Assembly: GCA_002482965.1 (NCBI GenBank)
Contig: DLGZ01000062.1
Coordinates: forward strand, 1 to 15,978
Direction of reading: 5' to 3'
Length of the DNA: 15,978 bases
DNA from: Verrucomicrobiaceae bacterium UBA7681
GTDB taxonomy: Bacteria; Verrucomicrobiota; Verrucomicrobiia; Verrucomicrobiales; Verrucomicrobiaceae
The translations under genes were made by a program, and so were the position numbers. The notes beneath the pieces are model-generated. The model searched no databases. It worked only from the letters and a program-made list of their open reading frames with translations, and was not told the DNA's origin. The first letter of the stretch is position 1, and each line of letters begins with the position of its first letter. Shown one piece after another: positions 7,418 through 14,939 of the stretch.

Positions 7418-7421
7418 GGAG

Positions 7422-9095
7422 TTACCAGGTTTGCAGCGTGACGTCGGGGCGTTGTTTCTTGAAAGCCTGGAGGCCGGCCTCTGGAAACTGTCCTGGTTTG
7501 ATTCCCAGATTCTTCAAGCCACCCATCTTTTGCAACACCGACAGGCATGCAGGGGTGAGTTGATTGCAGGTGGCGATTCTCAGGAGCGCCAGCTTCTTTA
7601 ACTTCGCGATGTCCGCGATGTGTGTGTCAGTAATATTGGTCTTCGACAGGACCAGTTCCTCCATCTGAGGCCAAATCTTGGGCAGGCCCGCAAAGGCATC
7701 CGCCTGCACGTCTGTTGTGCTGCTGATGCTGAGCATTTTTATTTTTGGCCAGGCAGCACCAAGCATGGCCAGGTCGGTCGCGGCAAACGTTCCCGGCGGA
7801 AGTTCGAGGGCTTCCAATTTGGGAAATGCAGCGGCAACCGTTGCGATCTCTGCTGGCAGATCGCTCAACCGGCTGCCGAACCCCAGCGATTTCACGGACA
7901 GTTTGGCAAGCGAAAGCAGGCCCTTGTTGGTGATCTCTGTCTGCATGACGTTGAGTGCCTCCAAGTGGGGGAGCGAGGCCAGCACAGGCAGGCTTTCGTC
8001 ACCGATTTTCGTCTCGCGCAGACTCAGCAAGCTTAATTGTTTGAAACGTCCTATCGCTTTGACGGTGTCTGCATTGATCCCCGTCCCACGCAGTTGGAGC
8101 CACTCAAGTTTGCCGCCGGGTAACTGCGTCAGGCCGCTGAGGTCCGATTTGGCAGAACTGGTGACCCAGAGAGCTTCGAGGTTCTGCGAGGAGGCAAGGT
8201 ATTGCAACCAAGCCCCCTCCAAGTTCACCCAGTTCTGGACATCCACTCTGATCAATTGCGGGCAGCTGCTGAGGAAGCGGAAGGCTGCATCGGTCTGATT
8301 GCCACCCCCTGAAGTTTGGAACACTTTCAAGTCGGTGAGCCCAGCAAGCTGGTCAAAAGCGGCGTCCGGCGTATCGGGCATCGGCGTAGGCAGGATCACG
8401 CTGGTGACGACGAACTGCCCCCGCGGCAGGGCCTCCACCGATTTGATGTCTGCGGCACCTACCTTGACCGTCCCGCCGATGGACAACACCCATTCGGCAG
8501 CCTTGCGGTCATCCCCTCTCACCTTGGGCATTTTTGCCGCTGATTCCGGGCGGGGCATTGCGGCCGGCGGCGCGGTGGCAGAGGCAACCCCTGAGGCCGG
8601 AACATCCGCCACCAGACCGGTACGATACGCCATGACCTCCTTCGCTTCATCCACCCTGTCGGCCTTGGTCAAAGTGGCCTCCAGCTCCTTCAAACGTGCG
8701 GTGTAGGGTCCCTGAACCGCTGAGACGTTGGCCATCTTCTGCTGCGCGAGTCTCTGCAGCTGTTCACGATAGATCGTGCGGAGCTTTTTGAGTGCCTCAG
8801 GCGTTGTATCATCGTCTTCCGGCAAAGACTCTCCAGCACCCAGTAATTTTTGATCCGCTGTGATGGCGAGCACGGCCGGAAGATCACCCGCGCCTTTGGC
8901 CTGTGCACCAGCGTTGCCCAGCGCCGTGATGAACTTGGCATTCAGATCCTTGATCGCAGCATCATGCGGCGCGCTCACACGCTCCGCGAGCACCTTTTCA
9001 TACTGCGTGAGTAGCAGCGTCAGCTCCGGCGGCGGGGCGGCGCCGGTCACTGAGGCAAACAGATAAATAAGAGCAAGGAGAGAACGTGTTTTCAT
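7422..9095 (-). CDS. Exported leucine-rich-repeat protein with N-terminal helical module (557 aa)
   Basis: A signal peptide (MKTRSLLALIYLFASVTGAA) is followed by a helical, probably coiled-coil region at about 22-165, including IYREQLQRLAQQK and LKELEATLTKADRVDEAKEV. A Pro/Ala-rich linker (165-195) precedes AAEWVLSIGGTVKV at about 199-212, a strand-rich opening common in planctomycete and verrucomicrobial LRR proteins. From about 245 to the end there are some ten LRR units of 23-25 residues in the pattern L..L..L.L....I, for example LEWLQLRGTGINADTVKAIG and LEALNVMQTEITNKGLLSLA. LRRs present a binding surface, so it is likely a secreted adaptor with an unknown ligand. Codon use is more mixed than in neighbouring genes, with more A/T-ending codons. 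The stop lies against a gene relic. The product has no catalytic signature. Confidence 0.85.
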   Translation of the reverse strand: MKTRSLLALIYLFASVTGAAPPPELTLLLTQYEKVLAERVSAPHDAAIKDLNAKFITALGNAGAQAKGAGDLPAVLAITADQKLLGAGESLPEDDDTTPEALKKLRTIYREQLQRLAQQKMANVSAVQGPYTARLKELEATLTKADRVDEAKEVMAYRTGLVADVPASGVASATAPPAAMPRPESAAKMPKVRGDDRKAAEWVLSIGGTVKVGAADIKSVEALPRGQFVVTSVILPTPMPDTPDAAFDQLAGLTDLKVFQTSGGGNQTDAAFRFLSSCPQLIRVDVQNWVNLEGAWLQYLASSQNLEALWVTSSAKSDLSGLTQLPGGKLEWLQLRGTGINADTVKAIGRFKQLSLLSLRETKIGDESLPVLASLPHLEALNVMQTEITNKGLLSLAKLSVKSLGFGSRLSDLPAEIATVAAAFPKLEALELPPGTFAATDLAMLGAAWPKIKMLSISSTTDVQADAFAGLPKIWPQMEELVLSKTNITDTHIADIAKLKKLALLRIATCNQLTPACLSVLQKMGGLKNLGIKPGQFPEAGLQAFKKQRPDVTLQTW

Positions 9096-9526
9096 GCTTG
9101 AGATACTAAATAGGGAGACTGCACACTATTGCAAAAAAGGCGGCTTCATTAAGAATGATGAGTGGCATTTATCTGGCCATTATCCCCTTATTCACCATCC
9201 CCTAGTAAGCAAGTCTATCTTAATCCGTTCTCTGCCAACCTCGCCTTTCACCAGCGTGAGACATCTGTTTCTGGCGTATGGATTTGCCACCTGTGCTGGC
9301 AAGGAAGTTGCCCAGCCTCTGCAACGTTAAGCAAAACCAGCGCTTCCCCGGTCTTTTCGCCCCGTTTACCCCCTCTACTCCCTCGGCCAATCACCTCCCA
9401 CGATATCAGGGGCGAATAGCGGCAAACTCTTGATAACCTCACGGGCCTGATCAGCGCGGCCCAGCCACTCAGCGCCCTCATCTCCAGCCTCGTGATGACC
9501 GCGCGAAAAAACAGCCCAGCCCCGCC
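9096..9526. other. Intergenic region between the DUF1553 and LRR genes
   Basis: This 430-bp stretch is less GC-rich than the rest in its left half. It holds the presumed LRR promoter near 9107-9134. In the right half, the minus frame ending in TAG at 9377-9375 translates to AEWLGRADQAREVIKSLPL and then FAPDIVGGDWPRE. That looks more protein-like than a random shadow, but it has no start of its own and its upstream part overlaps the DUF1553 gene. It could be a relic. No RNA gene or clear terminator is seen. Confidence 0.4.
9107..9134 (-). promoter_or_regulatory. Possible promoter of the LRR gene
   Basis: On the minus strand TTGCAA (9134-9129) and TATTTA (9112-9107) are separated by 16 bp and resemble a sigma-70 -35/-10 pair. 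The predicted transcript would start only a few bases before the ATG at 9095, leaving no room for a ribosome-binding site. It would therefore be nearly leaderless, which lowers confidence. Confidence 0.25.
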
Positions 9527-11653
9527 TCAATACACCACCTGAAACTCCCCGCTCTGCATCAGCGCATGGCACAGCTGCGCCCACCCATCCGGCGTATCCC
9601 CCGCACTCATCAGAAACCCCTTCATCATCTCCCGCTCCTCCACCGTCGGCACACGGCAGCACACCATCTTCCACGCGCTCACGATCTTCTCCTCCGCCGT
9701 CTTCCCGCTCAGCCGCAGCGCCATCCCCTCCGCCTGCCGCATCACCTGCTCGCTGTTCATGAGCAGCAGCGACTGCACCGGCGTGATGCTCGCGGATCGT
9801 CCCCCGACCACCAGCCCCGGATCCGCAGCATTGAAGCACTGCATCATCGGCATCTGCGCACCACGCACGATGGGCAGATAAATGCTCCGGTGCGTCGTGT
9901 CGTCCTGCAGATCATTGAGAAAATGCTTCCGTCCCACCTCGCGCCCCTGCGGCGTGATCGCCTGCGACTTGTCCGCCACCGGAGAGCCCTCACGCGGCGT
10001 CAGATCCAGCGTCCCGCCCAGCGCCAGCAGCGCATCGCGCAGCGGCTCAGCCTCCAGTCGCTTCCGGTTCGCACGCCACAGCAGCAGGTTCGTTGGGTCC
10101 TGCGCCCACGCCACCTCAGACCTCGTGCTGGAGCTCATCTGATACGTGCGCGTCAGCACCAGTTCGCGGATCAGCGCCTTCACCGACCACCCCTCCTTCA
10201 CAAACCGCGCCGCCAGATCATCCAGCAGTTCCGGGTGCGTCGGCTGCATCCCCATGCGCCCAAAATCATCCGGCGTCCCCACCAGCCCCAGGCCAAACAA
10301 ATGCAACCACACACGGTTCACCAGCACCCGCGCCGTCAGCGGATTCTCCGCACTCGCAATCCACTCCGCCAGTTGCTTCCGACCGCTCTCCTTCGGGCCG
10401 ATCACCCCCAGCTTCACCGGAATCGCTGACAGCACCCCACGCTTCACCGCCGCCAGCGGTTTTTTGACCTCGCCCTTGTCAAATACCGGGCAGTCCAGCG
10501 GCGTCTCCGCATCGCGTACAGACATCCCCACCGGCGGCACCGGCGGCATGCTCTTCTGCTTTTCCGCCAGCCTCTTCTGCCACTCGCCCACATCCTTCTC
10601 CAGCACCGTCAGCGTGCTCATCTTCTCCACCATCTCCTTCGGCATCACTGCCGGTTTTTTCGCCGGATCAATCCCCGCCTTCACCAGCTCCTCGCGCATC
10701 GTGTTGCGCTTCTTCGCCACCTCAGCGTAGTCCTTCTGCATGTCCGCGATTTCCTTCGCATGCTGCTTCACCGCCAGCATCCGCTGCACCCCATCGCGCC
10801 CCAGCGGCATCGCCTCAGCCTCCTTCATCACATTGTTCGTCTCCACCCCGGACAAATTTTGCGTGCTGCGAAAAATCCCTGCCAGCGCGTGGTAGTCCGT
10901 GGTGGGAATCGGGTCAAACTTATGGTCATGGCAGCGCGCGCAGTTCGCACTCAGCGCCAGAAACGCATGGCACGTCGCGTCGATCTGATCATCCGCCACG
11001 TTCATGTCATACAGCATCGCGTCAGACTCCCCCAGCGACTTCACCCCCACATTGAGAAAACCCGTCGCCAGCAGCTGGTCATCCCGCCTCAGCGCATCAC
11101 CCGCAGCCGGCAGCAGATCCCCCGCCAGCTGCTCGCGGATGAATTCATCAAACGGCGTGTCACGGTTCAAAGCCCGCACCACATAGTTCCGGTAACGCCA
11201 CGCCAGCACATACGCCATGTTCCGCGTGTTGCCGCTCGTCTCCGCATAGCGCGCCACATCCAGCCAGTGCCGCCCCCAGCGCACACCAAACTCCGGCGAA
11301 GCCAGCAGCCCATCCACCACCGCCGGAAACTTCGCCATCTCAAATCCCTCCACCACCTCCAGCGGCGGCGGCAGCCCAATCAAATCAAAGTACACCCGTC
11401 GCAGCAGCGTCAGCGGCTCCGCCACCTCATTCGGCTTCAGCCCCGCCTTCTCCAGCCGCGCCAAAATAAACGCATCCACCCGCGACTGCGGCCACTGCAC
11501 CTGCTTCACCACCGGCACCACCTGCACTGCAAACCCCTTCAGCGACCACAGCCCCTCCGCCGTCGGCGGACTCCCCGCCAGAACTAAAACCGGCAGGCAA
11601 AGCAAAACTGTGAGGCGCGCGATCACCCTCCCAATACGTCCACCCCGCCCCAT
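9527..11653 (-). CDS. Exported DUF1549/DUF1553 protein without the usual N-terminal cytochrome domain (708 aa)
   Basis: The start at 11653 gives a signal peptide (MGRGGRIGRV, then IARLTVLLCLPVLVLAGS). The frame stays open to 11827, but the extra part is Cys/Gly-rich noise. DUF1549 (PSCyt2) spans about 55-262: AFILARLEKAGLKP, RRVYFDLIGLPP, RWGRHWLDVARYAETSG (126-140) and a CxxCH motif in NCARCHDHKFDPIP (Cys238, Cys241, His242). A charged helical, probably coiled-coil segment follows at about 290-390. DUF1553 (PSD1) covers about 410-690, with LAEWIASAENPLTARVLVNR and DDFGRMGMQPTHPELLDDLA. Many relatives begin with a PSCyt1 domain with its own CxxCH; this one goes from the signal peptide straight to the WSLKGF lead-in of DUF1549. 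The biochemical role of the family is not established. Its usual DUF1501 partner lies about 4.4 kb downstream. Confidence 0.9.
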   Translation of the reverse strand: MGRGGRIGRVIARLTVLLCLPVLVLAGSPPTAEGLWSLKGFAVQVVPVVKQVQWPQSRVDAFILARLEKAGLKPNEVAEPLTLLRRVYFDLIGLPPPLEVVEGFEMAKFPAVVDGLLASPEFGVRWGRHWLDVARYAETSGNTRNMAYVLAWRYRNYVVRALNRDTPFDEFIREQLAGDLLPAAGDALRRDDQLLATGFLNVGVKSLGESDAMLYDMNVADDQIDATCHAFLALSANCARCHDHKFDPIPTTDYHALAGIFRSTQNLSGVETNNVMKEAEAMPLGRDGVQRMLAVKQHAKEIADMQKDYAEVAKKRNTMREELVKAGIDPAKKPAVMPKEMVEKMSTLTVLEKDVGEWQKRLAEKQKSMPPVPPVGMSVRDAETPLDCPVFDKGEVKKPLAAVKRGVLSAIPVKLGVIGPKESGRKQLAEWIASAENPLTARVLVNRVWLHLFGLGLVGTPDDFGRMGMQPTHPELLDDLAARFVKEGWSVKALIRELVLTRTYQMSSSTRSEVAWAQDPTNLLLWRANRKRLEAEPLRDALLALGGTLDLTPREGSPVADKSQAITPQGREVGRKHFLNDLQDDTTHRSIYLPIVRGAQMPMMQCFNAADPGLVVGGRSASITPVQSLLLMNSEQVMRQAEGMALRLSGKTAEEKIVSAWKMVCCRVPTVEEREMMKGFLMSAGDTPDGWAQLCHALMQSGEFQVVY

Positions 11654-12065
11654 TCTTGAATCAGCCCATGAAAAACAAGTCCTGCAGCAGCAGCAGCACG
11701 CTCTCCAGCTCTTTGTTCCTTTTTTGCGGCTTTTTGCGACCTCCCCTCCGCCCCCCCCACTTTTTCCACCCCCTAAAAAAACATCTTGCATCCTGCCCCG
11801 GCATCCCGCACACTTCACCCGTTCCAAGTTCTCTCAACTTGGTGAACACTTGGTGTTGTTCCCGGCAGGATTGCCGAAGTTTCTCTGGCCTTGGCGCTGT
11901 TGAAACGCGACTCCGCACTCGCTGCGTAGCCGTCATTCCTGTAGAGACTCACCGCGGCAATGCCGCTTCCCCCCCTACATTTCCCCAAACCACACCGCAC
12001 GGAAGGCCGCACCATTGTCATGGCCACACCCGTTCGCTGCATTCCAACAGACATCGCTCTTCACT
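11654..12065. other. Divergent intergenic region upstream of yebC
   Basis: This region separates the DUF1553 gene (-) from yebC (+) and must contain both promoters. From left to right it holds a short CAG run (about 11684-11696), two TTTTTGCG copies 10 bp apart (11721-11728 and 11731-11738), a C8 tract (about 11751-11758), and three small perfect palindromes between 11824 and 11966. I see no coding sequence: the open frames crossing it are Cys/Pro-rich shadows. No definite promoter was recognised. Confidence 0.5.
11824..11966. repeat. Cluster of three small hairpins upstream of yebC
   Basis: The perfect inverted repeats are CCAAGTT/AACTTGG at 11824-11842 (7-bp stem, 5-nt loop), CGGCA/TGCCG at 11863-11876 (5-bp stem, GGAT loop) and GCGGCA/TGCCGC at 11954-11966 (6-bp arms, 1-nt centre). 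The last two share the core (G)CGGCA. They lie 100-240 bp before the yebC start, so they could be part of its leader or be remnants of dispersed palindromes. Confidence 0.5.
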
Positions 12066-12815
12066 ATGGCAGGCCACAATAAATGGTCCAAAATCAAGCG
12101 TGGCAAAGCCATCACGGATGCCAAACGCGGCAATGCGTTCAGCAAACTGTCGAAGGAAATCACCCTCGCTGCCAAGCACGGCGGCGGCAGCATCGACATG
12201 AATGCCCGCCTCCGCAGCGCCGTCCTCGCCGCTCGCGCCGCCAACATGCCCAATGACAACATCGACCGCGCCGTCAAAAAAGGCACCGGCGAACTCGGTG
12301 GCGCTCAGATCGAAGAAATCCTCTACGAAGCCTACGCCCCCGGCGGCGTCGCCATGATGATCGAAATCGTCACCGACAACCGCAACCGCAGCGCCAACGA
12401 CATCCGCGTCCTCCTCGGCAAAAATCAGGGCACCTTCGCAGACTCCGGCAGCGTCGCCTACATGTTCGCACGCCGTGGCGAGATCCGCCTCGAAAAAGCC
12501 ACCGCCACCGAAGACCAGATCATGGAAGTTGCCCTCGACGCCGGTGCCGAAGACATCCAGGAAGACGGCGACGACTGGATCGTTTACACCGCCACCGATC
12601 AGCTCTTCCAGGTCAATGGCATCCTCCGCGAAAAAGGCCTCACCACCACCTCGCAAAAGCTCATCTATCAGCCGCAGACCACCGTCACAGTCAGTGATCT
12701 GGACACCGCGAAATCCCTGATCCGCCTCTACGACATCCTCGACGGCTACGACGATGCACATCACGTCCACGCCAATTTTGAAATCGACGACGCCATTGCC
12801 GAGCAGCTCGATTAA
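12066..12815 (+). CDS. yebC: YebC/PmpR/TACO1 family protein (249 aa)
   Basis: This is a full-length YebC-family protein of about the usual 240-250 residues. The start at 12066 is set by the invariant N-terminus MAGHNKWSKIKRGKAITDAK. Other family blocks are DMNARLRSAVLAARAANMPN and DNIDRAVKKGTGE in domain I, YEAYAPGGVAMMIEIVTDNR and NRSANDIRVLLGKNQGTFAD in the centre, and the acidic domain with DAGAEDIQEDGDDWIVYT. YebC proteins were described as transcription regulators (PmpR); more recent work links them to translation past proline-rich or stalling stretches, as for mitochondrial TACO1. It acts in the cytosol. No Shine-Dalgarno sequence is visible. An in-frame ATG at 12015 would add 17 residues before the conserved start and was not used. 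rho begins 20 bp downstream, so the two genes are probably cotranscribed. Confidence 0.95.
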   Translation: MAGHNKWSKIKRGKAITDAKRGNAFSKLSKEITLAAKHGGGSIDMNARLRSAVLAARAANMPNDNIDRAVKKGTGELGGAQIEEILYEAYAPGGVAMMIEIVTDNRNRSANDIRVLLGKNQGTFADSGSVAYMFARRGEIRLEKATATEDQIMEVALDAGAEDIQEDGDDWIVYTATDQLFQVNGILREKGLTTTSQKLIYQPQTTVTVSDLDTAKSLIRLYDILDGYDDAHHVHANFEIDDAIAEQLD

Positions 12816-12835
12816 TCCCCGCCCCTTTCCTGTAT

Positions 12836-14764
12836 ATGCCTGACGAAACCACCGCCGAGCTCGAAGCTCCTAAAACCAAGCGCAAAGCCCCGGCCAAAAA
12901 AGCAGCGGTCAAAAAAGTCGCCAAAGCCAAAGCTGAACCCATCGTGGAAGTCGCCGCCGAAGAAGCCGCGCCCCCTCCAGCGAAAAAAGCAGCCAAAGTA
13001 AAAGCCAAAGCCGCACCCGCTCCCGAACCCGTGGTCGAAGTCGCCCCCGTCGAAGAAGCCCCTCCTGCCGCCAAGCCCAAGGCCAAAGTCGCCCGCAAGA
13101 CTGCCAAGAAAAAGGCCGACACCACGGAAGCTCCCGAGCTGAACCTTGAGATCCCCGCAGCCCCTGCGCCCGCTCCCGTCGAAGCCCCCGCCGCCATCGT
13201 CCAGGAAGCTCCAGCCCCTGCACCCGTTGCAGCTCCCGCGTCTGCACCCGCGCCAGCCCCTGCCGCCAATCCCGCAGGCACCGAAGACTCTGACAACGAC
13301 GACGCCGAAGACAACAACTCCGGCACCGAGCCCAACGGCCTCCCACGCTACACCGTCATCGGCGACAACGGCCAGCCGCGCCCCATGACCGCCAAAGAGC
13401 GCCGCAAAGCCAAGTTCGAACGCTGGAAGCAGCGCCGTGCCGAGCGCGACGCCCAGCGCCGCTCCGGCACCCCCTACACGCCCAATCCCAATGTGAACCG
13501 CGAAGGCGGCAACAATCGTGATCGTGAAAACGGCAACAATCGCGACCGCGACCGCGACAACGGCGGCCACCGCGAACGCGAGCGCGACAACGGCGCCCCC
13601 CAGCAGCATCCCCAGGGCGGCCGCAACTACGAGCCCGAGCCCGAAAAACCCCTCGGCCCGCCCGAGCCCGCCAACGGCATTCTCGAAATGTCCCCCAAAG
13701 GCTACGGCTTCCTCCGCCGTCGCGAACTCTCCTTCGCGCAAAACCCCATGGACGCCTTCATCGCCCCCGAGTTCGTCCGCAAATACGGCCTCCGCGAAGG
13801 CATGCAGATCGTCGGCGTTCAGTGCAAAGGCGCACGCGGCCCCCAGATCACCGAAGTCACCGAGGTCAATGGCCGCAATCCCCTCGCCATGCGGGATCTC
13901 CCCCTCTTCGAAGAGCTCAAAGCCATCAATCCCAACAAGCGCTACCAGCTTGAGACCACCAAGGACCGCCTCACCACCCGCGTCATCGACATGATGACCC
14001 CCGTCGGCCGAGGCCAGCGCGGACTCATCGTCGCCGCACCCCGCGCCGGCAAGACCACCATCCTTCAGCACATCGCCGAAGCCATGGTCGCCAATCATCC
14101 CACCGTGCACTTGATGATCCTCCTCGTCGATGAACGCCCCGAAGAAGTCACCGAGTTCAAGCGCATCCTCCCCCAGGCCGAAATCTACGCCAGCAACAAC
14201 GACCAGGACGTCAAGAATCACACCCGCATCTGCACCTTCGCCATCGAGCGCGCCAAGCGCCTCGTCGAGTGCGGCGAGCACGTCTTCATGCTCATGGACT
14301 CCCTCACCCGCATGGCCCGCGCCTTCAACAACACCGCCAAATCCGGTGCTGTCATGAGCGGCGGCGTCGGCGTCGGAGCCCTCGAAATCCCGCGCCGACT
14401 CTTCGCCGCAGCCCGCAACACCCGCACCGCAGGCTCCCTCACCATCCTTGGCACCGCCCTCGTCGAAACCGGCACCCGCATGGACGACCTCATCTTCCAG
14501 GAGTTCAAAGGCACCGGCAACATGGAGCTCGTTCTCGATCGCAAGATCGCCGAGCAGTTCACCTACCCCGCCGTCAACATCTTCAAATCCGGCACCCGCC
14601 GCGAAGAGCTGCTCCTGCAGACCTTCCAGCTCGACAAAATCCACATGCTCCGCCGCGGCCTCGCCGGCCACAAGCCCGTCGAAGCCATCCAGCGCGTCAT
14701 CTCCCTCCTAGAGCGCTACCCCAGCAACGCCCAAATGCTCGTCGATCTCCCCAGCAAGACCTAA
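12836..14764 (+). CDS. rho: Transcription termination factor Rho with long disordered N-terminal extension (642 aa)
   Basis: Rho is the hexameric RNA-dependent ATPase that ends transcription of untranslated RNA. The conserved core starts at about residue 280 with the cold-shock-like RNA-binding domain (NGILEMSPKGYGFLR). The ATPase domain has Walker A APRAGKTT (401-408), Walker B VFMLMDS (483-489), the Q-loop SGAVMSGG (from 503) and the R-loop KSGTRREELL (584-593), all intact. E. coli Rho has about 419 residues; here about 220 extra residues precede the core. They comprise a Lys/Ala/Pro/Glu-rich tract (about 10-160), a basic helix-like stretch (TAKERRKAKFERWKQRRAER, about 185-205) and an Asn/Arg/Asp-rich tract (221-262). 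The canonical Rho_N helical bundle is not recognisable. Extended, disordered N-termini are known in Rho of several phyla and can aid RNA binding or assembly. It follows yebC by 20 bp. Confidence 0.97.
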   Translation: MPDETTAELEAPKTKRKAPAKKAAVKKVAKAKAEPIVEVAAEEAAPPPAKKAAKVKAKAAPAPEPVVEVAPVEEAPPAAKPKAKVARKTAKKKADTTEAPELNLEIPAAPAPAPVEAPAAIVQEAPAPAPVAAPASAPAPAPAANPAGTEDSDNDDAEDNNSGTEPNGLPRYTVIGDNGQPRPMTAKERRKAKFERWKQRRAERDAQRRSGTPYTPNPNVNREGGNNRDRENGNNRDRDRDNGGHRERERDNGAPQQHPQGGRNYEPEPEKPLGPPEPANGILEMSPKGYGFLRRRELSFAQNPMDAFIAPEFVRKYGLREGMQIVGVQCKGARGPQITEVTEVNGRNPLAMRDLPLFEELKAINPNKRYQLETTKDRLTTRVIDMMTPVGRGQRGLIVAAPRAGKTTILQHIAEAMVANHPTVHLMILLVDERPEEVTEFKRILPQAEIYASNNDQDVKNHTRICTFAIERAKRLVECGEHVFMLMDSLTRMARAFNNTAKSGAVMSGGVGVGALEIPRRLFAAARNTRTAGSLTILGTALVETGTRMDDLIFQEFKGTGNMELVLDRKIAEQFTYPAVNIFKSGTRREELLLQTFQLDKIHMLRRGLAGHKPVEAIQRVISLLERYPSNAQMLVDLPSKT

Positions 14765-14799
14765 CTCTTCGCTTCGAGTTCACAGCACTCCACTCTTCA

Positions 14800-14847
14800 T
14801 TCGGGCTTCCCAATCCTTCGTCACTCAGGCGAAGAGGGAAGCCCGAA
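14800..14847. terminator. Large hairpin after rho; terminator or dispersed palindrome
   Basis: TTCGGGCTTCCC (14800-14811) pairs perfectly over 12 bp with GGGAAGCCCGAA (14836-14847). Inside, CTTCG (14816-14820) pairs with CGAAG (14830-14834), giving a two-storey stem. It begins 36 bp after the rho stop. There is no T-tract, so it is not a standard intrinsic terminator; it could stabilise the mRNA 3' end or be a REP-like element. Confidence 0.55.
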
Positions 14848-14893
14848 CTTCGTACTAGCATCGCTTCACGCCTTCGCACCAGCCCCATATGGA

Positions 14894-14939
14894 CTGCGGT
14901 CGCGCAGGGAGGAACGACCGTAGCTACCGCTTTCCGCAG
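14894..14939. repeat. Nested palindrome with GGTCG/CGACC arms
   Basis: CTGCGGTCG (14894-14902) pairs with CGACCGTAG (14915-14923) over 9 positions including one G-T pair, with a 12-nt loop (CGCAGGGAGGAA). Alternatively, CTGCGG (14894-14899) pairs with CCGCAG (14934-14939). The two pairings exclude each other in part, so the element can fold in two ways. A dispersed-repeat nature is likely but unproven. Confidence 0.5.

Larger units (their letters stand above)
7390..9350. other. Segment of atypical base composition
   Basis: In most 60-base lines of this window C outnumbers G on the + strand by about two to one or more (2341-2400: 29 C, 11 G; 10381-10440: 28 C, 12 G). Within this segment the two are about equal (8101-8160: 17 C, 19 G; 7801-7860: 14 C, 19 G). 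The left switch lies near 7390, inside the relic; the right one is less sharp, near 9180-9350. The segment is essentially the LRR gene and its upstream region and probably has a separate history. Confidence 0.55.

Noticed and set aside
12812..14671. 619-codon minus-strand open frame opposite rho
   Set aside because: Its Gly/Phe/Ala low-complexity translation mirrors the rho codons; rho is certain, and long antisense frames are expected from the strong C bias.
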